DNA of 64,000 bases from the NCBI GenBank assembly GCA_030435675.1, contig CM059624.1, forward strand, positions 3,000,769 through 3,064,768, given 5' to 3'. Made by a program: the position numbers and the translations under genes. The stretch comes from Steinernema hermaphroditum. Taxonomy: Eukaryota > Nematoda > Chromadorea > Rhabditida > Steinernematidae. This document shows, one piece after another, positions 11,301 to 22,568 of the stretch. Below the pieces are notes generated by a model, which worked only from the letters and a program-made list of their open reading frames with translations, did not search any database and was not told the origin of the DNA. Numbering within the stretch: position 1 is the first letter of the stretch; each line of letters opens with the position of its first letter.

Positions 11301-14300
11301 ACCGAGCAGGACCCACTTTCCTCGGGACCAGAACCCTCCACCGAAAATACATATCCAACTGAATCGACAGTACCAGAAGATTTCATTGCTTTGAATCAGA
11401 AACCTCTGCGGAATGCTTCCAAAACCGCTGATGAACACCTTCACCAGGTATCAAAATAAACCGTTTGCGAATGACCCGTGTCCGCTTTTAGGTCAGCGAG
11501 GAACCGCCGGTACCGGTTGTCAACGCCCTAGTCGATGACCAACGCGCGCAAATCACTGCAGCAGCTGGAGCATCGCCCTCAGCAAGGATAACTCCTACTG
11601 AAATTGGTGAACACAGTCGTTGTGACTGGTACGACTGGAGGTTTCTTCAAGGCCCCAATGATTCCCGTCGTCCAAACTGCAATGCAGTGGATCAGTGTGC
11701 TGGTGCCGCGACTATGCCAGATGGGAACTCATCCGATCCTCCGGCGCCAAATGGTGCCATTCCAGAACTGAGTGGATCTGATTCTGCTTCTGGAGAACCG
11801 GATGCACCTGAAATCGCAAAGACCCAGAGCTCGGAGTCTATCATGGAAACACCTCAGTCATCCGAGCGTCAGAACGACGGTCCTTTAGCCCAGTCCGACC
11901 CAATGCTACCCAGAGGTGGTCCAGAACTGTCGGAATTAGATAATGTAAAAGATGATTTTGATGGTGGAGCAGACTCTGATGCCACAAGTTCTGAAAAGGT
12001 AATCAGCTTTACTCGAATTTCTCTAAATTTCTTTCCGTACTTCAGATCGTCGAAATTTCCAAAGTATCACAAGAACCTGTGTCCCATAATGCCCTAGAAG
12101 TTGGCTCTCCTCCTTCTGGAGAGTCGCCTAACGACGGGAAAGCTGCAGCTTTGGCAGAAAACATAGGAGTTATCCCAGAATCTGTACCTTGTTCATCTAC
12201 ACAGGAAACTACTGGCGAAGGACAGTGCCTTAGAGACGAAGAGGTTCGATTCTCGCATAAAGATAATGCAAAAGATGGCACTTCACTCACCCAAGAAGAT
12301 ACTCGTCCTAAGGAGGATTCTGACGCGCTCGGCAGAGACAAAACTTTGCCAAAGAAAGATGATGGCCCCCTAACAGAAACAGATGATCCAGCAAGGGTAG
12401 TAGACGGTCTATGTGCCCAGGAAGAAGATACCATTCAAGAATCCACTACGATTGCAGCAGCATCATCCCATCAAGAGGCTATCCTTCCCATCACAAATCT
12501 CCCATCATGCAGTCCACGTAAACCAGAAGAAGCTGCACCTCCCCAAGAGACAGTACAACCTTTGCCTCAAACCATGGAACCACTGGACCTCTCACGGCCA
12601 CGATCTGCAAATTCTCCGCCTCATCCTGCTCCTCGAAAGCGAAAACTAAGCGAAACGGACTGCCTGTCGTATTCAAGACCTTTGGATCTGTCGAAGCGCA
12701 AACCGGTTTCGGAGGATGAAGGAAAGTCATATCCGAAGGAAGCGACGCCGCCCGCATTGATTCCTGGATCGATACTTCAGCAATGTGTCACGGAGGTGCA
12801 CACGGGTGCTTCAGAAGGGGGCGCTGTAGCCGCCTCCTCGGCTTCACCGTCCAATGTCCAAAGTCAGACGGAGGCCGCTGAGGCGCTGCTGTCAATGGTA
12901 ACCGATGAACTGAATTACATGTTTTCACTTGTTTCCTAAATTTAGCACGCAAGCAGTATTGGTCCTTCGACATCGTACTCAATGCCCCCTTCGTTGTCCG
13001 CACTAACCATGCAATTCGTCCAGAGCATCATGACTCCTGCGGAATCCCTGATGCTGCCTACGATTCCTGCTGAAACGTTGCGTGCCCGACTTCATGAGGC
13101 ACGACGTGCTGCTGGACTTGAACTTTTGCCTATGTATACCGCAAGACCTTCACCGAATGTTCAAAATAACGTTAGCAATCTTTCACAGGTATACCACTGG
13201 TAAAAGTTTACATTCAAGGCACAATTTAGACTTCCCAAAATGTGGTTCCTTCAACAGTGACAAACTTTGGTCACATGGCACTGATTCCGACACAATCAGG
13301 GCACAAGGAAGCTAGCCTGCCTAGGTCAGAGGTGAGAGCTGTCTTTGGAATTGATGTAGAGCGTATTATGTTGGCTATAGGATAACGAAAGTCCCAACGA
13401 TGAGAAAGTAGCGTGCGCTGCCTTACTGGTTTTATCCTCAGGGAAGTCCGTAGAAAGAGAAACACCTTCAGTGGAAGACCCCACTCAACGGTCCCCTTCA
13501 CCACTTGTTGATGTGGAATCCTTGAGCCCGGTTCAGGCTTCTGTATGTTTAGCCACCAATCAACATGCTTATTTGAAATATTCAGGTTGTGGAAGATTTC
13601 GTTGCTCAGCCACTCCAAGATCGACTAGAATCTACTTCTGATGGATCTCTATCGCCAATCGTAGATGTAGAATCGATCAGTCCTGTGCCACAAATTGTTA
13701 GCACTACATAAGGTCGCCTTCGATCAAGTGTACCATTTCAGACCGTCCCCGGGGAACAGCAGCTCCAAATGGCCATCGATTCAAGTGCCATAGTGTATGA
13801 GCAAGTGGAACAAGCCGCAACTCCAGAAGACTCAGAAGGCACATCTGATAATTCGGGTGGTTCTTCTAGAGGTGGTTCAAGAACAGACTCACCAATTCTG
13901 GATGTTGAATGTTTAAGTGCATGCACGCCAAATGTGAGAATTTCATTTAATTTCCGGAAGGCCTTACTTGAGATCTTTAGGTGGTGGAATCCCAGACAGT
14001 GTTCGATGAAGCTGAGGAACCAACTTTCGAGCTAAAGGGAACTGAACCAGTCCCTGAGAGTTCGGTTGAGGCTGTCATTGACCTTCATCCAGTGGAACCT
14101 GAAGAATACTTTCAGGTCGATTCAGGTCGACCCAGTGAGTCTTCACCACAAGCACAGGATTGCAGTCCGGCCCCTGTAAAATTTTACATGTCCAATTGCG
14201 GTTTTTGACCTTGCCTCTTAGATTTTTTCCGACGAAATCGATCATGAGATTCATCTCGACCCTTCACAGCTTATTTGTGAAACTGGTGGCTTCGACAAAG

Positions 14301-17300
14301 CAGATGATCTGACGCCCCAAGAAGAAGCTCTCCAGCAGAAGGCAGATGATGATGGTGACGGTTTACCATTCCCAACTGAGGAAACCGTAGTACCTCTGAC
14401 AAGCCAAGCGACATTTGAGGCCGACTTCGCTCAACCAGACTCAGAAGTGTTGTTGGTTCTTGCTGATGACAGTTCATCATGCCCAGCTGAAGAAATCGTA
14501 ATACCTTAGTCGTACAACTTGACATTCCAAGCGACATTTCAGGCCGACTTGGTTCAGCCAGACTCAGAAAAGGTGCCGATTCCTGGCGAGCCCCTCGCCA
14601 ACGAGTCCTATGAAGAGGATGGTTATCCCAATGATTCACAGGTTGTGAGGAAACAGCTAAACTTAAAACTGTTGATTATCTGACTGTAGGTCTATTGTGA
14701 ACTCATTTCCGAGCGTCGTGAAGAAGCATCGTCTGGAAAGGACTCTCCCGATCCATCTGGAGATCCACTTGTGGCTCAAGACTCATCCGCCATCTTACAA
14801 ACGTCCTCTTCAAGTGAATCTCGATCTGAAAAGGGCCCTCCGGTAAGGGCGATTTCTTAAAAAGCGATATTCTTTCAAATTCCAGAAGATCGGGGGCTCT
14901 TCGCGGTCGACATCAGATGACGAGGACGATGACGAAGGCCCATCAGCCAAATCCCTAGGAGAAACCGTAAGACTTCCCTGAAAAACACAGCAGCATGCTC
15001 CCTTTTTTAGATATCCCTCATATCAGGAGCCTTGGACGTTCTCTATCCCTCACCTTCGTCGAAGAAGTCAAGTCCCGCGAAGAAAACTGTGAAATTCCCG
15101 TCAGGTCCGAGCAGTCCGAAGAAGGAGGATGCCACTACGCCGTCATGCTCTGTAGTCCAATCTTCCCTGATGAGATCGGTGAGCGCTCCAGAGCCGCCTA
15201 CTTGGGTAAACACCCCCGAATAGCGTTTTTATAAAGCAGAGTGTGTTTAAGAATGTAACATCTGAAGTGAATGCGATCAGAAACTACACGGAAACGACCT
15301 TCAAAGATGAGAGTTATGTCGACGTAACGGGACACTCACAAGATGCATACGATGTACAGCCTGGCCCGAGCAACTACATGCAATCGGCGAATGAGACTAA
15401 TGGTTACGTACCGTACCAAGAACCTTATCAAGAGCCTGATGGCTACGTGGACTACAGTCAGAATGGCTATACGAACGGCACACCATACGTGCAGCAGCAA
15501 CAACAGTACGCAGCCAGCACTATGGCAGAATATGTGGATTCCAATGCCAGATATGATGACCCAGGATATCCTCCAGATGCATATGTGCAGCCGTATGTGA
15601 CCAATGGTAACTACATGGACTATCCGGTAGACTCAAATACGTACAATGGATACAACGCAGCTGAGTCAAGCGCTACGGATGAACAGACATCAGGCCCGAG
15701 CACTTCGACGGTTCCAAATAATGAGCCGGAGATAGCAGGACCTGGGTCGTCGTCGGATTCTATAATCTCTACATCTCCTGCCGCGACTCCGAGGAGATCA
15801 AAGGTATGACCAAATGCCATAGAACTAGTGCAAAAGGTCATGGTTTCTAAGAATTTTGGATTCAGTTCAATGTAGCAGGATAGTAATCTAGTACTCAATA
15901 TCAACTTTAGAAGGGCGCATCTCCAGCCAGAGGCCGAAAGACCACTCGAAAGGTCGACAAACCGCCGAGAGGTCTAAACGTCAGTTATGCTCAGAGGCTC
16001 AGAGAACTCGACGAACAGGCAAAGGTAGTCGTTCCATTATAACACTCACATAACTCTCAAAATTCTAGTTGTCGGCCAGTGCGCCTCGAGTTGTCGTTGA
16101 TCCTCCTCCTACAGTTCCCACAATCCGGATGTCGATAGTGAAGAACGAGCCTGAATCTGTGCCTGCACCCATTATTGTGAAACAAGAGCCTGTGGCCATT
16201 ACTGTTACTCCTCCATCCACTTCCGCACAGAGCTTCAATCCTCGAAGTACAACAGCTCCGCCAATGATGGGGCCAACCTCTAGTGCGGCACTTCTAAACT
16301 ACGTAAATGTGGAAGTGCCAAATGCAGAATCACAAGACGCAAGAATCCTAAACATATTGGAAACGGTCAGCGGCAGGCCTGTAAAGTACACACCGAAGCA
16401 GGAACCTACGAAAGAACAAGCCAGCCGGAAGAAGAAGCTTATGTGTGAGGAGGCGCTAAGAGTGGTACGTTTATAAAATGTTGGACTGAATGACTTCATT
16501 GTATAACGATTTCAGATACAGGCCTCGGTAGAAGCGGAGTGCGCGCTGTCCGACGATGAAACTGCCTCCAGAAAGAGAAGGAATTCAAAAAGAAGCACCT
16601 CAACACTAGCGTCAGCGAACTTGGTAGGTCTAGAAGACTGGGGATTCAAAGAAGAGGGGGATCCAAAGAGGGTTGGGATCAATGAAATTAACACAAAAGC
16701 CAAAAAAGAGGTCGAAGAATAGCAGCTATTCCACTTGTTTAGGTTGTGCACGACGCTCCAGAGCCACAGCCACAAACCAGCTTCTCTTCAACAGTGTCCG
16801 AAGGAACAAGCTCCCTTGAAGGAAATGTCGACCAGATACCTCCAGTGCCGGTTTCGGTCGACATGGTACGACTATGCCTGCTAACTAAGACAACTGAAGA
16901 AAGGAAAGGAACTTAATAAAATGGAGTGATTTTAGGATGTCGTCATGAATAGACCACCCGTGACGGAGGCAGCTACTTACGGTGATACAGTGGCAGCTGC
17001 ATCGTTTACACTGCCACCGCTTACTCGTCGTGGAAGAGGCAGACCTAAAGGATCGAAATCGAAAACCGACAAAAGGCGCCGTGTCAACACTCAGATTGAT
17101 GTTACCGTAGACCAGGTATGTAGACGAATACTCAAAGAGAAAACTGAAAAAACGTACACAATGAACTGCCAAGAGTAACTTGATCGATTTTAGGGCTTGG
17201 CCAATGACCACGAATCAGCGTCGGCAACCTTCGGCGAATCCAGCGCATCGGTGTCAGCTTCACTTCCAAATCTCAGACGCAGTTCACGACGGTCCAAGCC

Positions 17301-20300
17301 CGTGTCCAGGTTCGATGCTGCCGCCGAATCGGTCGTTTCACCGACAAGGCAAGTAAGGAAAAGTGCTCGACTGCACGGGGCCGACAACACCGTCTTCGAT
17401 ATGGTAAGGATATGTCAATGTACTCATTTGTAGTTATGCTCGGGAGTAGTGGCCGCTTTCTAGGAGAAATCTTTCCTAAACTAATTCACTTTTCTACTTC
17501 AGATTATCAAGACCGAACCCATAGACCATGAAGAAGAACAACATCCAAGCTTCCAAACTCAACACAGCTCTGTGCTAGAGCCATCCGAGAACTCAGAACC
17601 TGTTGGGCCTGACCCATTGGTGAACGGAGTTATGCATGCTGAGCCGATGGTGGATGTAGTCCAGGAAAACGGCTACTTTGTTGAAGAGGTTTATCAGCAG
17701 GAGGACACCGAGGTAATCGTGGATGTGACGGTAAGTAGCAGGGTCCTTTTACAGTCGATTTTTATACAGCCAATTTATGCTTTTCACTTTGCTCAGTCAA
17801 TAATAAAATCCGGTTTAGGTTGAAGACGATCGATTTGAATCGAATATTAACGTGGAAGTGGTGCAAGACCCCCGCGATCCTGACATATTTGCACACCCAG
17901 AAACCTGGTTAGATCAAGAGGAAACATCGTTTTGTCTACCCCCGGCTTCGGCTGAGGATACCTTAAAAGCTCCAGAAGACCAGCTCGAAGTGAAACATGA
18001 ACCGATCGCAGTGATAAAAGAAGAGACACCGTCGGAGGTTCCAACAATGGTGCGTTGATATTCGTGGTTGGACCGCTTCTTATGCCAAGTATTTACAGGA
18101 AGTACAAAACTCGGAACCAAGTTCACTTATCTCACCGTCGTTGGATACCTCAAAGGCTAATGGCACTGATCACATTGTTGAAGAGGTTACTATTATCCAG
18201 AATGGTGGATTGGTACAAAATCATATCCCCGAGCCGATATCGGTCCTGGTAGAGCCAGCGCATCCTCCAAGTTCCACAGCCTCACCACTGGAACCTAATC
18301 CTGTAAGATTTCCTTAAACGTTTGCTAACAATGTGCCCCTTTACCGATCCTCATGAGACCCGCCTTTTTCGTTTATCTCAATTCTCAACTATATTAAACC
18401 TTATAGCCACTGACCAACGAAATGGATGCGACCCCACTGAAGTCAATCCTGACCAAGAAGGCACTATCATCTAACGTAACAGACATAAAGGTAATCCCGA
18501 AAATCACACCGACGAACACCCATTCTTCCCATTTTAGGCTTTCCAGAGTCCATTCAGAGGAAAGATTGAGAGACCCACGTCGAGCGCAGAAACACAACCC
18601 GAGATAAAGAAGGCTCGTATTGCTGAACCTCAAGGAGAACCTTCCACGTCAACTTCAAGGCCTAACAACGTTGCTACATCCCACGTACAGGTAGAAATAT
18701 CGGGCGTGCTTTGAAATAACCAACATGCACGATTAAGGTGCCGATGCTTGATGAACTGCAGTCATTGCTCGAAAAGAAGGAGTATCTCATTGCGCAAAGA
18801 GAGTCACTAATGCCTGAACTGGAAGCTCTTCGCGCTGAAGTGGAGGCGAAGGAGAGCCTACTAGATAGGCACCAACGGGCAGAGAAGTTCAGAGACGATG
18901 ACATTGCTGAAGTAAGGGCCAAGCTGGTAAGTGCCAATGGGTTATATACATAAAACAACCATCACGATGTAGGCTCGAGCTGCAAACAGTGATGGATCGT
19001 CGCCTTCCTCGTCCAACTCAGTCGGATCATCGTGCACATCACCCATGATCGACATGTCTCGTGCGCCTGTGGTTCATGGCAAAGTGCCGCCGCGGAAACG
19101 GCCACCATTGGTAAGTGCAGAATATTGTACTCTTTTCGTCTCACGCTTTTTGCCTAAGTGACAGACCTCAGGGATGGCATGGAATTGAGTAAGGGAATGG
19201 ACCATGAATTGGGGAAAGGACGATGTTTGGGGTAGATATTGGGTTGGTCCATTGAAAATGTCGGATGATTTAAGTAGGAGTTTCTTAACATATATGCATG
19301 CCTGTCATTCCCGGTCTTGACTATTTGACTGAACAACGGCAGCCCACTTCTCGGGTAAAAGCCGGATCCCTTATTCATAGAACACAAGGGGTTTGGGGAC
19401 GAAAAATGTTTTGGTTCAATTTTCGACCTCTTTCTTTTATTTTGATCGGTTCTCTCTGATATCGTCATTTGTGGAAGAACGCAGATCATGATAAGATAGA
19501 GCGGAGAGAGTTCCATAAGAGCAGCAAAATGCGAATCTCTCAGCTCAAGGTGAAGAGCCATTATGGAGGTGAATTTGAAAAGATGCGGCCTCGGGTAGTC
19601 GGACTTTTCGTGAATCCAAGGGTCACTTTTTCAATATTTGGCCTATATTTCTTTAAAGTTGAAATGACCTCGTGGAGTCACTATGTGGGCATGACAGCTA
19701 TGAGTGATAGCTACCTGCTGCATATCCCCGTTCCCTGTTATAGTACTTAACCAGTTGAAAATATTGGACTCAACAGAACATGGCGATCCGAAAAGGCCAT
19801 CGTTTTGAGATTAGCTCATGATGTGATGTATGGCGAACACAGCGATAGGTGCATTTGGTAGGTAAGACCTAACGACGTACACGGTTGAGGGCAGTCGACG
19901 TACATCACACAATCAATACCATAGGAAACCCGTACATTACTTCGCATTTCGCCATCTCTAGGTGCCACAAAAATGGTCATCGCGACAGAATAGGCCTCCA
20001 AGATCAAGAGGAATGTAATGAACAAGTCGCCAATCATAATGTGAGGAGAGAATTAAATGTACTCAACGACGTATGCATAGGTTTGGTCATGGGAGTAAAC
20101 ATTTCAAAAATAAACGACGTTTACACTATCCGACATTTTCAATGGACCAACCCAATATAATCGGAGCTTCGCAATATGGACCACGACGGTATGAGCGTGT
20201 GTAGGGCATCGTATAAGGAATGGACCGGGAATAGCATAAAAAAATGGGACATGGATCGTTGAAGAGCTTATTGAGGAAGAATTGGTCATACACAGTGGAC

Positions 20301-21182
20301 AGATGGGAGATGAACGGCGCACACGATAAGGGATGGGTCGCAACACAAATGTACCGGGAAAAGGATGAGTTGGTTGGGTTGGTTGCGTGAGTGTGGATAA
20401 AAAGAGAGTCAGTGAGTTGAGGAGGATGGGTGGAATGGAGTGGTTGAATGTCGATGTAGACAGGGTCAAATCAAACATGATCGATGAAATGGTCAAAGTA
20501 TTGAGCACGAGGAACAGGACCAATCGTTAAGGAACCTCAAAGGCCGCTCTAGGCGATACTTCCGTTGCCAGAAGAACAGGCCTAAACATTGCGCACGTTG
20601 CCCAATATTTCCCCGTTTCACCCCATCCGATTATCGCACTGAACCTTCATTTTTTTTCAGACGAGGCCCTCCGACAGCCCACGACCTAAGCGTCCTTCTC
20701 TGAGTAACAACGCAAAACCCTCAACATCAGATACGTGCAGATGTTGCGAAGCGAAGCGCTTGCTTGCTTCACAAGTAGATCTGCCGACTGCCGCCGATGG
20801 AAGGATAGATACCAACGCGCTGGTAACTCTCGAAGAGCAGTCTGCTGCCATCGGGCGGCAGTTCGAGGAGCTTACGGAGAGCGCGCGGAACTACAGGGCT
20901 ACCGTTGCCGAAATAGAAGCCCTGAGAACAAGAAGAGACTTCTTGGCTGAGGAGATCGCTAAGGTATGTTATCCCTAAACATATGAAAAAGTACCTGAGC
21001 AACATGTTTAGCTGGCTAAGTCCATAGAGGAAAAGAGGGCGATTCTCAGGCAGCTTTCGCTTAGCAGCCAGTACATGTCGCTTGTCAACAAAAAGCCGAG
21101 CAGTTCCAGCAACGTTGAGGAACCAAAGGCACCAGGCGACCCGAAAGAACCCAAAGAAGAAAAGGGACAAAAGGAAGACTAA
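5625..21182 (+). CDS. Giant 48-exon disordered nuclear-type scaffold protein (predicted 3,762 aa)
   Basis: Forty-eight exons chain from an ATG at 5625 to a TAA at 21180-21182; lengths sum to 11,289 nt and every junction keeps frame. The first ~480 residues look folded (mixed hydrophobic/charged) but match no domain I know. Most of the rest is acidic, Ser/Pro/Glu-rich and disordered. Recognisable pieces: a PGPS minisatellite in exon 8, two PLDLS motifs (CtBP-ligand type) in exon 21, a Tyr/Gln/Asn-rich exon 33, an RGRP AT-hook in exon 38, psi-K-x-E SUMO-type sites in exons 35, 40 and 41, and coiled coils in exons 45, 47 and 48. These features fit a chromatin or transcription cofactor, but that is inference. 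A TTTCAG at 5,561-5,565 could be a trans-splice or 5'-UTR acceptor. AATAAA lies at 21,296. Division into several genes is possible, but no in-frame stop supports it. Confidence 0.8.
7988..8210 (+). repeat. Coding minisatellite, ~30-33-nt units (PGPSxPRDAT)
   Basis: Within exon 8, seven or so imperfect units of 10-11 codons follow one another, built on PGPS then a variable residue, PR, and an acidic or small residue (PGPSAPREAT, PGPSNARDAT, AGPSVPRHAN, PGPSDPRDDEA, SGPSAHRDEA). The DNA units share GGCCCTTCTG and AAGAGATG words. Units differ by substitutions and by single-codon insertions, so the array is old enough to have diverged. Such proline-rich repeats are flexible linkers; no binding function can be read from them. 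Confidence 0.8.
12580..12693 (+). other. Paired PLDLS motifs (CtBP-ligand type) in exon 21
   Basis: The codons for PLDLS occur at 12580-12594 (MEPLDLSRPR) and again at 12679-12693 (SRPLDLSKRK), 33 residues apart, with a basic RKRKLSE stretch between them that could serve as a nuclear localisation signal. PxDLS is the established ligand motif of the CtBP corepressor. Two copies, each followed by basic residues, argue against chance. The wider context (AT-hook, SUMO-type sites) agrees with a corepressor-binding nuclear protein. Binding itself is inferred. Confidence 0.6.
13381..13933 (+). repeat. Three duplicated exons (24, 25, 26) sharing a DVExxS motif
   Basis: Exons 13381-13542, 13586-13696 and 13742-13933 each close with a version of SPxxDVExxS followed by two to seven residues: SPLVDVESLSPV, SPIVDVESISPV and SPILDVECLS. 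Each is preceded by an Asp/Ser/Gly-rich run, and the exons after 24 and 26 begin VVE. All three exons are phase 0 on both sides. The arrangement is what serial duplication of a symmetrical exon with its intron would leave. Confidence 0.65.
14498..14542 (+). other. 45-bp intron that resembles duplicated coding sequence
   Basis: The frame of exon 28 meets a TAG at 14507-14509, but removing GTAATA...TTTCAG (14498-14542) restores it. The same region is a diverged tandem copy of 14361-14447: GAGGAAACCGTAGTACCT (coding in unit 1) corresponds to GAAGAAATCGTAATACCT, and CCAAGCGACATTTGAGGCCGAC corresponds to the same words with TTTCAG. The intron of unit 2 is therefore built from sequence that unit 1 translates. 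Unit 1 lacks the CAG acceptor. Confidence 0.6.
15240..21182 (+). other. Giant gene exons 33-48: Tyr/Gln/Asn-rich, AT-hook, SUMO-type sites, coiled coils
   Basis: Exons: 15240-15803, 15911-16024, 16069-16464, 16516-16623, 16743-16865, 16936-17115, 17194-17403, 17503-17730, 17819-18049, 18099-18302, 18407-18490, 18538-18690, 18738-18926, 18973-19110, 20661-20963, 21012-21182. Exon 33 is prion-like (NGY, PYQEPYQEP, a run of five Gln). Exon 34 carries a weak RGRK motif, and exon 38 a canonical AT-hook core (RGRGRPKGSKSK). VKNEPE and VKQEP in exon 35, IKTEP in exon 40, and VKHEP and VIKEE in exon 41 match the SUMO consensus. Exons 45, 47 and 48 are heptad-like and charged (coiled coil). Exon 47 contains CRCCEAK. 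The protein ends in a Lys/Glu/Pro tail. Intron 46 (19111-20660) carries a mariner-type element. Confidence 0.75.
19239..20155. mobile_element. Non-autonomous mariner-type element inside intron 46
   Basis: 19239-19266 (TTGGGTTGGTCCATTGAAAA...) and 20128-20155 are perfect 28-bp inverted repeats, each flanked by TA (19237-19238 and 20156-20157), the target duplication of Tc1/mariner elements. The 917-bp body has no transposase frame that I recognise; the longest open frames (19154-19561 minus) lack DDE/D-type motifs. This insertion largely accounts for the exceptional 1.55-kb length of the host intron. Its 917-bp size is close to that of the mariner-like element at 46584-47501, but the termini differ. 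Confidence 0.75.
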
Positions 21183-21295
21183 GCACTCTTTTTGGCTATG
21201 ATCATGTAGCCAACGGGTATGTACATACTCATATGGATACGTATTTACCCTGTAATATTATGAGTATTCTATTAACATATACTATCATGCAACCC

Positions 21296-21301
21296 AATAA
21301 A
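21296..21301 (+). terminator. Polyadenylation signal of the giant gene
   Basis: AATAAA lies 114 bp after the stop codon of the giant gene and is followed by a T-rich stretch. It is the first canonical signal downstream of the TAA and a plausible cleavage signal. Confidence 0.5.
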
Positions 21302-21886
21302 TTTGTATGTATTAGAGATTTGACTTTACTGAACTTAACACACAATTCACACTTCGTTGGTTCATCGGTTATCGATGATCTTGACCGTTCTGCCAAAAAT
21401 GAGTTGAGATCTTCTTCGCTCTTCGTTTATCGCCGGGGCTTCTACAAGGTTTTCAGGTAATAGGATCCTAGACCAAGAAGGCCGTCAACTCGACCACCAC
21501 GCGACCTCACCTGCGCCGCTACGAGTAGTTTTCATCCCTGAGTTTTTCAGACCAGAAATCTGTAGAGCGATAGAGAATCAGCCAAAATATCAGGCAATTC
21601 TCAACTATATTCTACAGCCGCTGGAACGAAATCGGTCAACAAATCGTGCCGGGGTTCTGAGTATCTAATTTTTGTCTGTTTATGAAGTGGCCACCGCTTC
21701 TGAAGAATCACCTCTTCGCCTCTCTAAGCTGATGGATTCTATGGTGTGATGCCGCACCTCTTTGTGCTTATATGACATCCTGATGACCGTTATGCTGTTG
21801 ATTTGGAAAGATAAAGAGTGTAAACGGTGGACTGAGTACTGTATTGATATCTGATCTATGAATCTGAATATCTCATTTTCGTTTTC

Positions 21887-22568
21887 TTATGAAGTGGCGA
21901 CTGTTATTTCGCTTCTGAAGAGCACGTGATATCTGGAGTTGAGGATGGAAAGCATGTCCGCTGCGATTTGGCGCCATCGGGACCGCGTGGCCGAATATCC
22001 CCGGATGACGACCTGGAAGAATGATCGCGATTCTCGTTGTTTTCTAACTCACCTGGACAGGCTTGATATATGGCTCAAAGGGTGCGAGTCCCATGGTGTT
22101 GGCCGGCGGTGGGCACATCGTAAATGCCGCTGTCACTCCGTTTGTACCTGTTACAAGAGCGGTATCTGTCACAGCACCAGCAGCCACACGTCCCAGCATT
22201 GAGTTTGCGGGCGGCGCCACCATAAGAAAGCAGTTCATGATCATGTCCGGAGAATAGGTTACGGTAGTTGTGATTCCGTCGGAGCGGATGTTCTCGCTAT
22301 TGAAGGCCTCGAGGACGGCGGCAAGAACGTCGTTCTGTGCGGACTGGAAGGCGTCAGTTTGCGTTTCTGACTGGCCTGGGAACCAAGAAGCCACGGGCGC
22401 GGTTCCAGCAGTGCCGGTGATGATAGGGAAGTAGGTCCAAGACACAGGTGGACTCGCCATGAAGCTCAGCGTGGGATCCGCGATAATCTGAGTGTCCTCG
22501 AGGTTGGTACCCGATCCGCAGGCGGACGCGAGCGGGAGGAAGATGACGGAGAGTATCCTAAAAAGCAT
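21887..22568 (-). CDS. Small secreted protein (predicted 213 aa)
   Basis: The ATG at 22568 opens a typical signal peptide (MLFRILSVIFLPLASACG, cleavage probably near Ala-Cys-Gly). Exon 1 runs 22568-22053 and ends in CAG|GTGAGT; the donor is followed within a few bases by a stop if unspliced. A 40-bp intron ends in TTCCAG, and exon 2 (22012-21887) adds about 41 residues ending in a TAA. The mature protein has a Trp-Thr-Tyr core, few cysteines and no catalytic motif; it resembles the many small nematode-specific secreted proteins, but I cannot assign a named family. A diverged copy of the last ~35 bp of coding sequence lies about 200 bp downstream (21,661-21,712), suggesting a local duplication at the 3' end. 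Confidence 0.65.

Larger units (their letters stand above)
8395..15205 (+). other. Giant gene exons 9-32: acidic disordered middle, all phase-0 introns
   Basis: Exons: 8395-8583, 8627-8881, 8925-9194, 9239-9496, 9542-9793, 9839-10102, 10150-10338, 10378-10665, 10709-10876, 10922-11029, 11076-11447, 11492-11998, 12046-12897, 12946-13188, 13230-13331, 13381-13542, 13586-13696, 13742-13933, 13981-14175, 14222-14497, 14543-14641, 14690-14842, 14886-14966, 15011-15205. Each length is a multiple of three. Many exons end in AAG, GAG or ATG before GT and restart with AAY, GTx or GAx. Introns are 34-49 bp. Composition is Glu/Asp/Ser/Pro-rich, with folded-looking islands in exons 9, 21 and 22. Exons 24-26 share a repeated DVExxS motif (see separate entry). 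Confidence 0.75.

Noticed and set aside
14501..14515. In-frame TAG suggesting the giant gene ends here
   Set aside because: A 45-bp GT-AG intron removes it, and the frame then continues through 19 more consistent junctions.
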